Positions 56,344-64,000 of a DNA stretch of 64,000 bases are shown here, piece by piece. This stretch comes from JBNNGK01 sp050268245. GTDB lineage: Bacteria > Pseudomonadota > Gammaproteobacteria > Enterobacterales > Enterobacteriaceae. Both the position numbers and the translations under genes were made by a program. The DNA lies in assembly GCF_050268245.1 (NCBI RefSeq), contig NZ_JBNNGK010000007.1, forward strand, positions 1 to 64,000, given 5' to 3'. Under the pieces are notes generated by a model. It did not search any database and was not told the origin of the DNA. It saw only the letters and a program-made list of their open reading frames with translations. Within the stretch, counting starts at the first letter, position 1. Every line of letters starts with the position of its first letter.

Positions 56344-56507
56344 AGTCAGCATGCTTCCAAATGGCCTGAAATAACCGTTATCTTTTACGCTACTGCGTGA
56401 CCGCCTTGCCGCAACGTAAACGCGTTGGTTATGTTCAAGCGTTAATTATAAAATTTGTTACCCGCAATCGTGGCGTTGTGTTCAACGCCCCAGATGTTGC
56501 TGAGGTA

Positions 56508-57860
56508 TCACCAGCGCTGTTTCAGTAAGTTGTTGGCCTGAATACCGCCAATCGCTTTGGCATTACTGAAATGTTGGGCAGCGATACCGGCTTCAAACTC
56601 ATCACGGAAATATTTAATCGCGCTTTGCAGTGGCTCTACGGCACCTGGCGCGTGGGCACAGAAGGTTTTGCCCGGGCCAAGGAAGCGGCACAGTTGCTCA
56701 AGGGTTTCGATATCCCCCGGTTGCCCCTCGCCCTTTTCCAGCGCACGCAAGATCTTCACGCTCCACGGCAAACCGTCGCGGCAAGGTGTACACCAACCGC
56801 ACGACTCACGGGCGAAAAATTCTTCCAGGTTGCGCACCAACGAAACCATACCGATCTCGTGATCCACCGCCATCGCCAGCGCGGTACCCAACCGGCTGCC
56901 CGCTTTGCCGATGCTCTCAAAATCCATCGGCAAGTCGAGGTGATCGGCGGTCAAGAAGTCGGTTCCGGCGCCGCCCGGCTGCCAGGCTTTGAACTTCAGG
57001 CCGTCACGCATGCCGCCTGCATAATCTTCCAGAATCTCACGCGCGGTGGTGCCAAACGGTAATTCCCACAGCCCAGGGTTTTTTACCCGGCCAGAGAACC
57101 CCATCAGCTTGGTACCGGCGTCTTTGCTCTTACCCGCAGAGATCCCCTGATACCAGTCCACGCCGTGTTCCAAAATCGCCGGCACGTTGCACAACGTTTC
57201 AACGTTATTCACACAGGTCGGTTTACCCCAGACGCCGGCGGAGGCCGGGAATGGCGGCTTGGAACGGGGGTTGGCACGGCGGCCTTCCAGTGAATTAATC
57301 AAGGCGGTTTCTTCACCGCAGATATAACGCCCGGCGCCGGTGTGGACAAACAGCTCGAAATCAAAACCGCTGCCCATGATATTTTTGCCCAGCAGCCCCG
57401 CTTCGGTGGCCTCCGCGATCGCACGACGCAAATGCACCGCCGCTTCAACGTATTCGCCACGCAGGAAGATATAACCGCGATAGGCTTTCAAAGCGAAAGC
57501 GGAGATCAGCATGCCTTCCACCAAAAGATGTGGCAGTTGCTCCATCAGTAGACGGTCTTTGTAAGTGCCCGGCTCCATTTCATCGGCGTTACACAACAGG
57601 TAACGGATGTTCATGGATTCGTCTTTCGGCATCAGGCTCCACTTTAGGCCAGTGGAGAAACCCGCACCGCCGCGGCCTTTCAGCCCGGCGTCTTTCACCA
57701 GACTCACGATGTCGTCTGATGCCATACCTTTGATGGCTTTTTCTGCGCCGACATAGCCGTTCTTGCTGCGATACTCCTCCAGCCAAACCGGCTGTTTGTC
57801 GTCACGCAGACGCCAGGTCAGCGGGTGCATCTCGGGAGTGCGTACAATGTCTTTAATCAT
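56508..57860 (-). CDS. nuoF: NADH-quinone oxidoreductase subunit F
   Basis: 450 residues (E. coli 445). It has the NADH/FMN site GLKGRGGAGFSTGLKW, the FMN region LLCNADEMEPGTYKDR, and the N3 4Fe-4S ligands ESCGWCTPCRDG plus a distal Cys in GKTFCAHAPG. It accepts hydride from NADH. It overlaps the nuoE stop by 4 nt. Confidence 0.97.
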   Translation of the reverse strand: MIKDIVRTPEMHPLTWRLRDDKQPVWLEEYRSKNGYVGAEKAIKGMASDDIVSLVKDAGLKGRGGAGFSTGLKWSLMPKDESMNIRYLLCNADEMEPGTYKDRLLMEQLPHLLVEGMLISAFALKAYRGYIFLRGEYVEAAVHLRRAIAEATEAGLLGKNIMGSGFDFELFVHTGAGRYICGEETALINSLEGRRANPRSKPPFPASAGVWGKPTCVNNVETLCNVPAILEHGVDWYQGISAGKSKDAGTKLMGFSGRVKNPGLWELPFGTTAREILEDYAGGMRDGLKFKAWQPGGAGTDFLTADHLDLPMDFESIGKAGSRLGTALAMAVDHEIGMVSLVRNLEEFFARESCGWCTPCRDGLPWSVKILRALEKGEGQPGDIETLEQLCRFLGPGKTFCAHAPGAVEPLQSAIKYFRDEFEAGIAAQHFSNAKAIGGIQANNLLKQRW

Positions 57861-58408
57861 TGATACTGCTCCAGTAGATTGTCGATATCTTCAGGCTTCA
57901 ACTGACTGTGAGTATCCTCATCAATCATCATGGTTGGCCCTTTGTCGCAGTTACCCAGGCAGCAGGTTGGCAGCAACGTGAAACGGCCATCAAAAGTAGT
58001 TTGGCCCGGTTTGATGTTCAGTTTCTTCTCGATAGCGGCCTGAATGCCCTGATAACCGGTGATGTGACACACTACGCTGTCACAATAACGGATAACGTGA
58101 CGCCCTACCGGCTGACGGAAAATCTGGCTGTAGAACGTGGCCACGCCTTCTACGTCACTGGCAGGAATGTCCAGCACCTCGGCGATCGCATAAATGGCCC
58201 CATCCGGCACCCAACCACGCTGCTTTTGCACAATTTTCAGCGCTTCGATGGAGGCCGCGCGGGGATCCTCGTAATGGTGCTTTTCGTGTTCGATCGCCTC
58301 ACGCTCTTCGGCGCTCAGCACAAAAGCTTCAGCGCTACCTTGAGAAGCGGCGGCATCGATCGGCTCAAGAGCCTCGTCACTCACGTGATTGTCTTGTTGA
58401 GAGTGCAT
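57857..58408 (-). CDS. nuoE: NADH-quinone oxidoreductase subunit E
   Basis: 183 residues, longer than E. coli NuoE (166) because of an acidic, probably disordered N-terminal stretch (residues 1-30). It has a thioredoxin-like fold with the 2Fe-2S cluster N1a ligands in YCDSVVCHITG and TCCLGNC. It forms the NADH-input module with NuoF and NuoG. It lies 2 nt after nuoCD. Confidence 0.95.
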   Translation of the reverse strand: MHSQQDNHVSDEALEPIDAAASQGSAEAFVLSAEEREAIEHEKHHYEDPRAASIEALKIVQKQRGWVPDGAIYAIAEVLDIPASDVEGVATFYSQIFRQPVGRHVIRYCDSVVCHITGYQGIQAAIEKKLNIKPGQTTFDGRFTLLPTCCLGNCDKGPTMMIDEDTHSQLKPEDIDNLLEQYQ

Positions 58409-58410
58409 AA

Positions 58411-60207
58411 TTAGCGGTCCACATCTGACATTACAAAATCGATACTACCCAGATAGACGATCAGGTCGGAGACCAGGCTGCCACGAATAACCGCAGGGAT
58501 TTGCTGCAGGTGAGCAAAACTTGGCGTACGTACCCGGGTGCGATAGCTCATGGTGCTGCCGTCGCTGGTCAGGTAGTAGCTGTTGATCCCTTTGGTGGCT
58601 TCAACCATCTGGAATGATTCGTTGGCTGGCATCACCGGCCCCCAGGAAACCTGTAGGAAGTGGGTGATCAGCGTTTCAATGTGCTGCAACGTCCGCTCTT
58701 TCGGCGGCGGTGTGGTCAGCGGGTGGTCGGCCTTGAATGGGCCTTCCGGCATGTTGTTCAGGCACTGTTCGAGGATGCGCAGACTCTGGCGCAACTCTTC
58801 TACCTTCAGCATCACGCGAGTGTAGCAGTCACTGTTACCATCGCCGATTGGCACATCGAAATCGAAGTTTTCATAGCCGGAATACGGACGCCATTTACGC
58901 ACGTCAAACTCGACGCCCGTCGCGCGCAGACCTGCCCCAGTCACCCCCCATTCCAATGCTTCTTTCGCATTATAAGAAGCAACGCCCACAGAGCGCCCCT
59001 TCAGGATGGTGTTTTGCAATGCGGCTTTGACATAGGAATCCAGGCGCTTCGGCATCCATTCGAGGAACTCACGCAGCAGACGATCCCAGCCACGTGGTAG
59101 ATCGTGCGCCACGCCGCCAATACGGAACCAGGCTGGGTGCATACGGAAACCGGTAATCGCTTCCACCAGATCGTAAATCTTCTGACGATCGGTAAAGGCG
59201 AAGAACACCGGCGTCATGGCACCAACGTCTTGAATAAAGGTGCTGATATACAGTAGGTGGCTGTTAATACGGAACAGCTCAGACAGCATGACGCGGATGG
59301 TATCAACACGCGCCGGTACTTTGATGCCAGCCAGTTTTTCCACCGCCAGCACGTAAGGCATTTCGTTAACACAACCCCCGAGATACTCGATGCGGTCGGT
59401 GTACGGAATGTAACTGTGCCAAGACTGACGCTCACCCATCTTCTCTGCGCCACGGTGGTGATAACCCACATCGGGCACGCAATCGACGATTTCTTCACCG
59501 TCCAATTGCAAAATAATGCGGAACGCGCCGTGCGAAGACGGGTGGTTAGGGCCGAGGTTGAGGAACATAAAGTCCTCGTTCTCAGTGCCGCGCTTCATGC
59601 CCCACTGTTCCGGTTTGAACGTCAGCGACTCCATTTCCAGATCTTCTTTCTGTTTGGTCAACACAAACGGATCGAATTCGGTGGCGCGTGCCGGATAATC
59701 TTTACGCAACGGGTGACCTTCCCAAGTCTGCGGCATCATGATGCGCGTCAGATGTGGGTGACCGTCAAAGGTGATACCGAACATTTCCCAGGTTTCACGC
59801 TCGTACCAGTTGGCATTCGGGAATACCTTGGTAGCGGTCGGTACGTGCAGGTCTTTTTCAGCCAGCGCGACCTTCAGCATGATGTCACGGTTACGTTCAA
59901 TGGAAATCAGGTGATAGAAAACGGAAAAATCCGCCGCAGGTAGCCCTTGGCGGTGAGTACGAAGCCGCTCGTCAACGCCATGCAGATCGTACAGCATGAC
60001 ATACGGCTTCGGTTGTTTTCTCAAAAACGTCATTACTTCCAAGAGCTGGTCGGGCTTGACCCAGACCACGGGCATTCCCGTACGGGTGGGCTGAACAGTA
60101 AAGGCTTCCGGCCCAAAACGGTTGCGCAATTCGCCAATCACCGGATCGTCAAGATGATCGCGGGTGTGCCACGCAGGCAAAGCGTCGTGCGTCGTTGTAT
60201 CTGTCAT
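58411..60207 (-). CDS. nuoC: NADH-quinone oxidoreductase fused subunit C/D
   Basis: 598 residues. It is a natural NuoC-NuoD fusion as in E. coli (gene also called nuoCD): NuoC part about 1-190 (HLISIERNRDIMLKVAL, YERETWEMFGI), NuoD part about 210-598 (NLGPNHPSSHGAFRI, GYHHRGAEKMGERQSW, the quinone-site region). It docks NuoB and lines the quinone pocket. It follows nuoB after 95 bp. Confidence 0.96.
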   Translation of the reverse strand: MTDTTTHDALPAWHTRDHLDDPVIGELRNRFGPEAFTVQPTRTGMPVVWVKPDQLLEVMTFLRKQPKPYVMLYDLHGVDERLRTHRQGLPAADFSVFYHLISIERNRDIMLKVALAEKDLHVPTATKVFPNANWYERETWEMFGITFDGHPHLTRIMMPQTWEGHPLRKDYPARATEFDPFVLTKQKEDLEMESLTFKPEQWGMKRGTENEDFMFLNLGPNHPSSHGAFRIILQLDGEEIVDCVPDVGYHHRGAEKMGERQSWHSYIPYTDRIEYLGGCVNEMPYVLAVEKLAGIKVPARVDTIRVMLSELFRINSHLLYISTFIQDVGAMTPVFFAFTDRQKIYDLVEAITGFRMHPAWFRIGGVAHDLPRGWDRLLREFLEWMPKRLDSYVKAALQNTILKGRSVGVASYNAKEALEWGVTGAGLRATGVEFDVRKWRPYSGYENFDFDVPIGDGNSDCYTRVMLKVEELRQSLRILEQCLNNMPEGPFKADHPLTTPPPKERTLQHIETLITHFLQVSWGPVMPANESFQMVEATKGINSYYLTSDGSTMSYRTRVRTPSFAHLQQIPAVIRGSLVSDLIVYLGSIDFVMSDVDR

Positions 60208-60302
60208 AATATTTTTTCACCACACTAAAGGGTCAAATCGCTGCAAGTTCACTTTCGCTGTGTTAACCAATAGCGCACAAAGATGGACGTTAAATGAACG
60301 TC

Positions 60303-60977
60303 TTAAATCTCGTCAGGCGTCCGCAGGTTAGTCACAGCGATACGCTCACCGTGCTTACGCTCTCTTTCCGACTGCATGTTGGCGCGGTAAACGCCTTGAT
60401 CGCCCACCACCCACGACAACGGACGGCGTTCTTTACCGATGGATTCTTGCAACAATAACAGCGCTTGCATGTAAGCTTCTGGGCGAGGTGGGCAGCCTGG
60501 GATATAAACGTCAACCGGCAGGAATTTATCCACGCCCTGCACCACAGAATAAATATCGTACATACCACCGGAGTTAGCGCATGCGCCCATGGAAATAACC
60601 CATTTTGGCTCAAGCATTTGCTCATACAGGCGCTGAATAACCGGTGCCATTTTGGTAAAACAGGTGCCAGCAACAACCATAAAGTCAGCCTGACGTGGTG
60701 AGGCGCGCAGAACTTCCGCACCAAAACGTGCGACGTCATGAACGGCGGTAAACGAGGTCACCATTTCCACATAACAGCACGAAAGGCCGAAGTTATACGG
60801 CCAAAGAGAGTTTTTACGCCCCCAGTTCACCATGTCATGCAATGCATGTTCGAGTTTACCCATGTAAACCGTGCGGTGAACCTGCTGTTCCAGAGGATCG
60901 GCAACGATCTCCTGTTTTTGCAGGGGGTAACGGTCGTTCTCACCGTTCGGGTCTATGCGGGTGAGCGTATAGTCCAT
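60303..60977 (-). CDS. nuoB: NADH-quinone oxidoreductase subunit B
   Basis: 224 residues (E. coli 220). The N2 4Fe-4S cluster ligands are intact: the tandem Cys67-Cys68 (GLSCCYVEM), Cys133 (MGACANSGG) and Cys162 (YIPGCPPRPEA). N2 is the last cluster and reduces quinone. It lies 30 bp after nuoA. Confidence 0.97.
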   Translation of the reverse strand: MDYTLTRIDPNGENDRYPLQKQEIVADPLEQQVHRTVYMGKLEHALHDMVNWGRKNSLWPYNFGLSCCYVEMVTSFTAVHDVARFGAEVLRASPRQADFMVVAGTCFTKMAPVIQRLYEQMLEPKWVISMGACANSGGMYDIYSVVQGVDKFLPVDVYIPGCPPRPEAYMQALLLLQESIGKERRPLSWVVGDQGVYRANMQSERERKHGERIAVTNLRTPDEI

Positions 60978-61007
60978 CTTAATGCCTCGTTTTAAACCAC
61001 AAATGAA

Positions 61008-61448
61008 TTACTGCGGATGACTGTTGGTGGCTTTAGTGATTTTGCCCGGCTTGCTCTGACGCTGGGAACGCGCTGGCGTCCAGTCCAATGCGCCGACACG
61101 CACCAGATAAACCAAACCTGCCAATAGCACCAAAATGAAAATGGCGGCTTCGATAAAGCCTAACCAGCCGCTCTCACGAATAGAGACCGACCAGGCGTAA
61201 AGATATAAGGCTTCAACATCGAAAATGACGAAGAACATGGCAACCAGGTAGAACTTGGCGGACAGACGCATACGCGCCGAGCCTACCGAGTCAATCCCTG
61301 ATTCATATGGGGTATTTTTGGCACGCGCCCGAGCCCTTCCGCCCAGGAAGAACGCCCCGAGCAGCATGAAGCCACACAGCCCGATGGCCATGACAAGAAA
61401 TACGGCGAGCGCCCAGTGATGAGCGATAACTTCAGTGGTTGTTGACAT
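61008..61448 (-). CDS. nuoA: NADH-quinone oxidoreductase subunit A
   Basis: 146 residues (E. coli 147), three membrane helices (ND3), with the conserved loop ARAKNTPYESGIDSVG and the acidic middle helix IFDVEALYLYAW. It is the first gene of the operon, transcribed leftward from the long upstream region 61449-62155. Confidence 0.95.
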   Translation of the reverse strand: MSTTTEVIAHHWALAVFLVMAIGLCGFMLLGAFFLGGRARARAKNTPYESGIDSVGSARMRLSAKFYLVAMFFVIFDVEALYLYAWSVSIRESGWLGFIEAAIFILVLLAGLVYLVRVGALDWTPARSQRQSKPGKITKATNSHPQ

Positions 61449-62155
61449 ACTCTATGCTTACTCATCAAAAGTGGCGTCGATCGTTCTGCTCTTATGACGG
61501 CAGTTCCTGCACCACATCGATTTAAGGGAAGGATAAATAACCTTACAAAACAAACTGCTTTACAATTCATTTAGCAGCGTTTTTACTGCGGGCTTTTTAC
61601 TCCTTTTCATAACCTTTTGTCAACTTTGACAAAAGTATCTACACACTAGTTTACAAACACAGCATTTTATTAACATTTGATGCGCCAAACTGGGGCTAAA
61701 TCGTGTCAGTCATTTGCCGTGTAGAAACAGGCAGATATAAACCAATATCCACATTTCAGTTTTACTATACCATTCTCGCAGGAAATACCTGTTCTTCCAC
61801 TCACTAGCTAGGGGTATTTTTTTGATCTAGGACACGTTTTCAGCAAAAAACCTCAAAAAAAGTGTGGCTCTTTACAATCCTTGTCAATTTTTGCTCAAAA
61901 AACAACCATACAAAGTAGACTAAAAATACCTCCCTCTTTATTGGGAAGTTAGCCTTTCATCGATAAGTTCAAAAAAACAGCAAAACAGTTTTTTATGACT
62001 GAGTCTAGGCAGTTACCACAAAGAAAAGCGAAACAAATAGCGAGCTCGTAAACAAAACCCTTCGAAATAGCAATAAATGTTCATTTAGTGTCGATAGGAT
62101 CAATAATCCGTAGCGAATCCGCCATGGTGTTCCGTTAAATCGGCACGAAATTGAC
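61449..62155 (-). promoter_or_regulatory. Upstream region of the nuo operon
   Basis: About 700 AT-rich bp without a gene. Read leftward, TGTTAATAAAATGC (61662-61675) resembles an ArcA box, consistent with the known ArcA repression of nuo. Two perfect -35 hexamers TTGACA lie at 61882-61887 and 61618-61623 (minus strand), but neither has a good -10 at the right distance, so the start site is not fixed. A long untranslated leader is likely, as in E. coli. Confidence 0.45.
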
Positions 62156-62670
62156 GGGCGCGGCAGGCCACGCCCCTACGGGGATGTACTGGGTATTTGC
62201 CCACCGGTTGCTTAACATCGGTTCTCCGTAGTGGCCGGGCATGCACAGCCTGCATTGCATGTTTTCATGCAGCCACGGTGAGCCTCCGGGCGCGGCATGC
62301 CACGCCCCTACGGGGATATGCGGGGTGTTTGCCAACTGCTGGTTTAACATCAGCTCACCGTAGTGGCCGGGCATGCCCGGCCTGCATTACATGTTTTCAT
62401 GCAGCCACGGTGAGCCTCCGGGCGCGGCAGGCCACGCCCCTACGGGGATGTGCAGAGTATTTGCCAACCGCTGGTTTGACATCAGTTCACCGTAGTGGCC
62501 GGGCATGCCCGGCCTGCATTACATGTTTTACATGCAGTCACGGTGAGCCTCCGGGCGCGGCATGCCACGCCCCTACGGGGATGTACAGGGTATTTGCCAA
62601 CTGGTTGTTTAACATCGGTTCTCCGTAGTGGCCGGGCATGCCCGGCCTGCATTGCATGTTTTACATGCAG
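62156..62670. repeat. Four-unit 132-bp tandem array of REP doublets
   Basis: Units begin at 62156, 62288, 62420 and 62553, spaced 132, 132 and 133 bp; the last is slightly shorter. Each has (1) stem-loop GGGCGCGG-CATG-CCACGCCC ending in CTAC (loop CAGG in units 1 and 3), (2) a spacer of about 48 nt, (3) GTAG followed by the palindrome GGCCGGGCATGCCCGGCC (degenerate in unit 1), and (4) a CTGCAT...ATGCAG hairpin. The first stem-loop is the reverse complement, almost base for base, of the right stem-loop in the 44.9-kb array. Its apparent reading frame is a by-product of the period being 44 codons. Confidence 0.85.
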
Positions 62671-62970
62671 CAACAATGAAACGGAATGAACCATTACGGA
62701 TGGCAAAAATCGGCTGGAAAGGCGTTACCAAGAACGCGCCTTGAGTGGCGTTTATAGGTGAGACAAACTGGCTCGCTTTTGCAGCCAATCCGAATATGCA
62801 GGGAAGCGCTACCAACCGTTGGCACAGGCAACGCCTGAGTGTGGTCAGGGGATAGATTGCCAGGGGGCATTTACCCCCTGACCCGGCCATTCACAGCGCG
62901 TTCATACCGCGTTACGCTGGTAACAACCGGAAATACCCATTCATCTGACAAAAAACGTTAATTGGCAAAC
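62671..62970. other. Non-coding stretch between REP array and ERIC
   Basis: 300 bp without a recognised gene. An inverted repeat CAGGGGG / CCCCCTG with a short loop lies at 62861-62880 and could be an end structure for lrhA readthrough, but no T-run follows it on either strand. Confidence 0.4.
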
Positions 62971-63095
62971 ATACCCATCATACTTCACGTTACATGTGTG
63001 TTGGCTGCGCTCGTTCACCCGAATCACTTACCCGTGTAAGCTCATCGGGATTCACTTCCTTGCCGCCTTCCTGCAACGCGAATTATTTAGGGTAT
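62971..63095. repeat. ERIC element downstream of lrhA
   Basis: 125 bp with terminal inverted ATACCC / GGGTAT. It includes TGTTGGCTGCGCTCGTTCAC, the core CACTTACCCGTGTAAG and GATTCACTTCCTTGCCGCC, all characteristic of Yersinia/Serratia-type ERIC. It lies 25 bp beyond the lrhA stop, so it will be in the 3' end of its mRNA. It is the best-conserved of three ERIC copies in the window. Confidence 0.85.
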
Positions 63096-63119
63096 ACGTT
63101 TTTACCGGGCAATTATCCG

Positions 63120-64000
63120 TTATTCGTCTTCATCGACTGGACAGATGTCGTTTTCCGCAGAAGGTGCAGGGCCACTGAAACTGTAGACTTCATTGCCGTT
63201 TTGTACCGCGCTAAAAATAGCCATCGCCAGTTCGTTCTCGCATTGGATATCTTTACACAGCGCATACTGCGTGTCTGGCAATGCCGGCAGGCCTTCCGCC
63301 GCACCCAGCACCCGTAAATCAGGGCTCATCATCTCAATTGGCTGGGCAGTAATACCCAGCCCCGCTTTACACGCCGCACGGACTGCCGAGAGCGTAGAAG
63401 CAACGTAAGCAATGCGCCACGGAATACCGGCTTCATCCAGATGCTTTATCGCCATGGTACGGAATGCGCTCGGCTCGTCCAGCACCACTAAGGGAATCGG
63501 CTCGCCGGGTTGATAGTGGTAATCAGCAGCGCAATACCACAACGTTGGTGACGTGCGCAGCACAATATGCGAATGTTCTTCAGTATCAACAGTGGTGATC
63601 GCCAGATCGACTTCACCGTTCTTCAACATGTCAGTCATGAATGGGCTGCGTTTCACCCGCACATCAATAGCCAGCTTCGGGTATACCGACGTTACACGAT
63701 TAAGCAAAAAAGGCAGGATGGTATCGGCGGTATCATCAGAAGCACCAATAGTCAGAACACCTTTAATATTGTTGTACATCAGAGAAGTACAGGCTTCATC
63801 ATTAAAGCGTAAAATTTTCCTGGCGTAGCCAAGAAGTTGGATACCATGTTCGGTTAACAATTTATTGCGCCCGTGACGGGCGAACAACTCTTTACCAACC
63901 AATTGCTCTAACCGCTGCATTTGCTGACTGACTGCCGATTGAGTACGGCAAACGGCGACGGCCGCCGCTGCAAACGTATTCAAATCAGCTACAGCCACAA
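63120..64000 (-). CDS. lrhA: LysR-family regulator LrhA (5' end outside the window)
   Basis: About 293 residues are visible; the start codon lies beyond base 64000. The visible N-terminus VAVADLNTFAAAAVAVCRTQ corresponds to residue 20 or so of E. coli LrhA and continues through the helix-turn-helix (SAVSQQMQRLEQLVGKELFARHGRN) and the effector domain. LrhA represses flhDC, fimbrial and other genes in E. coli. The C-terminus (from about residue 255) differs from E. coli and ends in an acidic tail. Position next to nuoA is conserved. Confidence 0.95.
   Translation of the reverse strand, partial: VAVADLNTFAAAAVAVCRTQSAVSQQMQRLEQLVGKELFARHGRNKLLTEHGIQLLGYARKILRFNDEACTSLMYNNIKGVLTIGASDDTADTILPFLLNRVTSVYPKLAIDVRVKRSPFMTDMLKNGEVDLAITTVDTEEHSHIVLRTSPTLWYCAADYHYQPGEPIPLVVLDEPSAFRTMAIKHLDEAGIPWRIAYVASTLSAVRAACKAGLGITAQPIEMMSPDLRVLGAAEGLPALPDTQYALCKDIQCENELAMAIFSAVQNGNEVYSFSGPAPSAENDICPVDEDE

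Noticed and set aside
62197..62628. 143-residue open frame over the 132-bp array, apparently a Cys-rich repeat protein
   Set aside because: The frame stays open because the period is a multiple of three. The 133-bp unit shifts it, codon use is unlike the neighbours, there is no ribosome site, and the palindromes explain the conservation.
62156..62670. CRISPR array
   Set aside because: Repeats are 132 bp with near-identical content throughout and no unique spacers; no cas gene is present.

Overview
The window is a chromosomal segment of a member of the Enterobacterales, most like the Yersiniaceae side of the order (Serratia, Rahnella, Yersinia). The gene order micF - rcsDBC - gyrA - ubiG - nrdAB-yfaE, the men cluster next to elaB, and the 13-gene nuo operon followed by lrhA is the enterobacterial backbone also known from E. 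coli, and most encoded proteins can be recognised over their full length. ERIC elements, a clade-3 monofunctional catalase (katA), a very large cyclic glucan synthase and accessory transporters are not at these positions in E. coli, which argues against Escherichia itself. The species assignment is inference.

Layout. 1-190: micF sRNA and its promoter. 448-8341: a DUF4186 gene and an MFS transporter lie between micF and the Rcs phosphorelay genes (rcsD, rcsB rightward, rcsC convergent). 8516-17752: gyrA (leftward), ubiG, then nrdA-nrdB-yfaE (ribonucleotide reductase with its ferredoxin), and convergent yfaY. 17874-21068: tyrP with a TyrR box and promoter, then katA. 21261-28490: leftward menF-menD-menH-menB-menC-menE, the menaquinone pathway from chorismate to DHNA-CoA, with an unusual 275-bp gap before menD. 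28648-37424: a 2,881-residue NdvB/Cgs-type cyclic beta-1,2-glucan synthase behind a structured 5' leader. 37528-43590: leftward elaB, ycdZ, an MFS and a DMT transporter, a periplasmic cupin and a TPP enzyme, the last one divergent from a LysR regulator (43868-44740). 46157-61448: leftward nuoA-nuoN, the complete proton-pumping NADH:quinone oxidoreductase. 63120-64000: lrhA, cut by the window edge.

The genes fit a respiratory and envelope-stress setting: Complex I feeds electrons to ubiquinone (ubiG) or menaquinone (men genes), Nrd supplies dNTPs, and MicF, Rcs and the glucan synthase act on the envelope.

The most interesting non-coding content is a family of GTAG-flanked stem-loops arranged as inverted pairs ([stem-loop]-CTAC ... 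GTAG-[stem-loop], usually with 4-nt loops such as CATG or CACG). They form an array in the LysR-nuoN gap, inside a 683-bp-period tandem duplication, and a four-unit 132-bp tandem array in the lrhA-nuoA gap. A divergent pair lies between nrdA and nrdB and a single one downstream of ubiG. This is the architecture of REP doublets (BIME/REPIN). No REP-associated transposase is encoded in the window. Three ERIC-type elements are also present, one inside the nuo operon.
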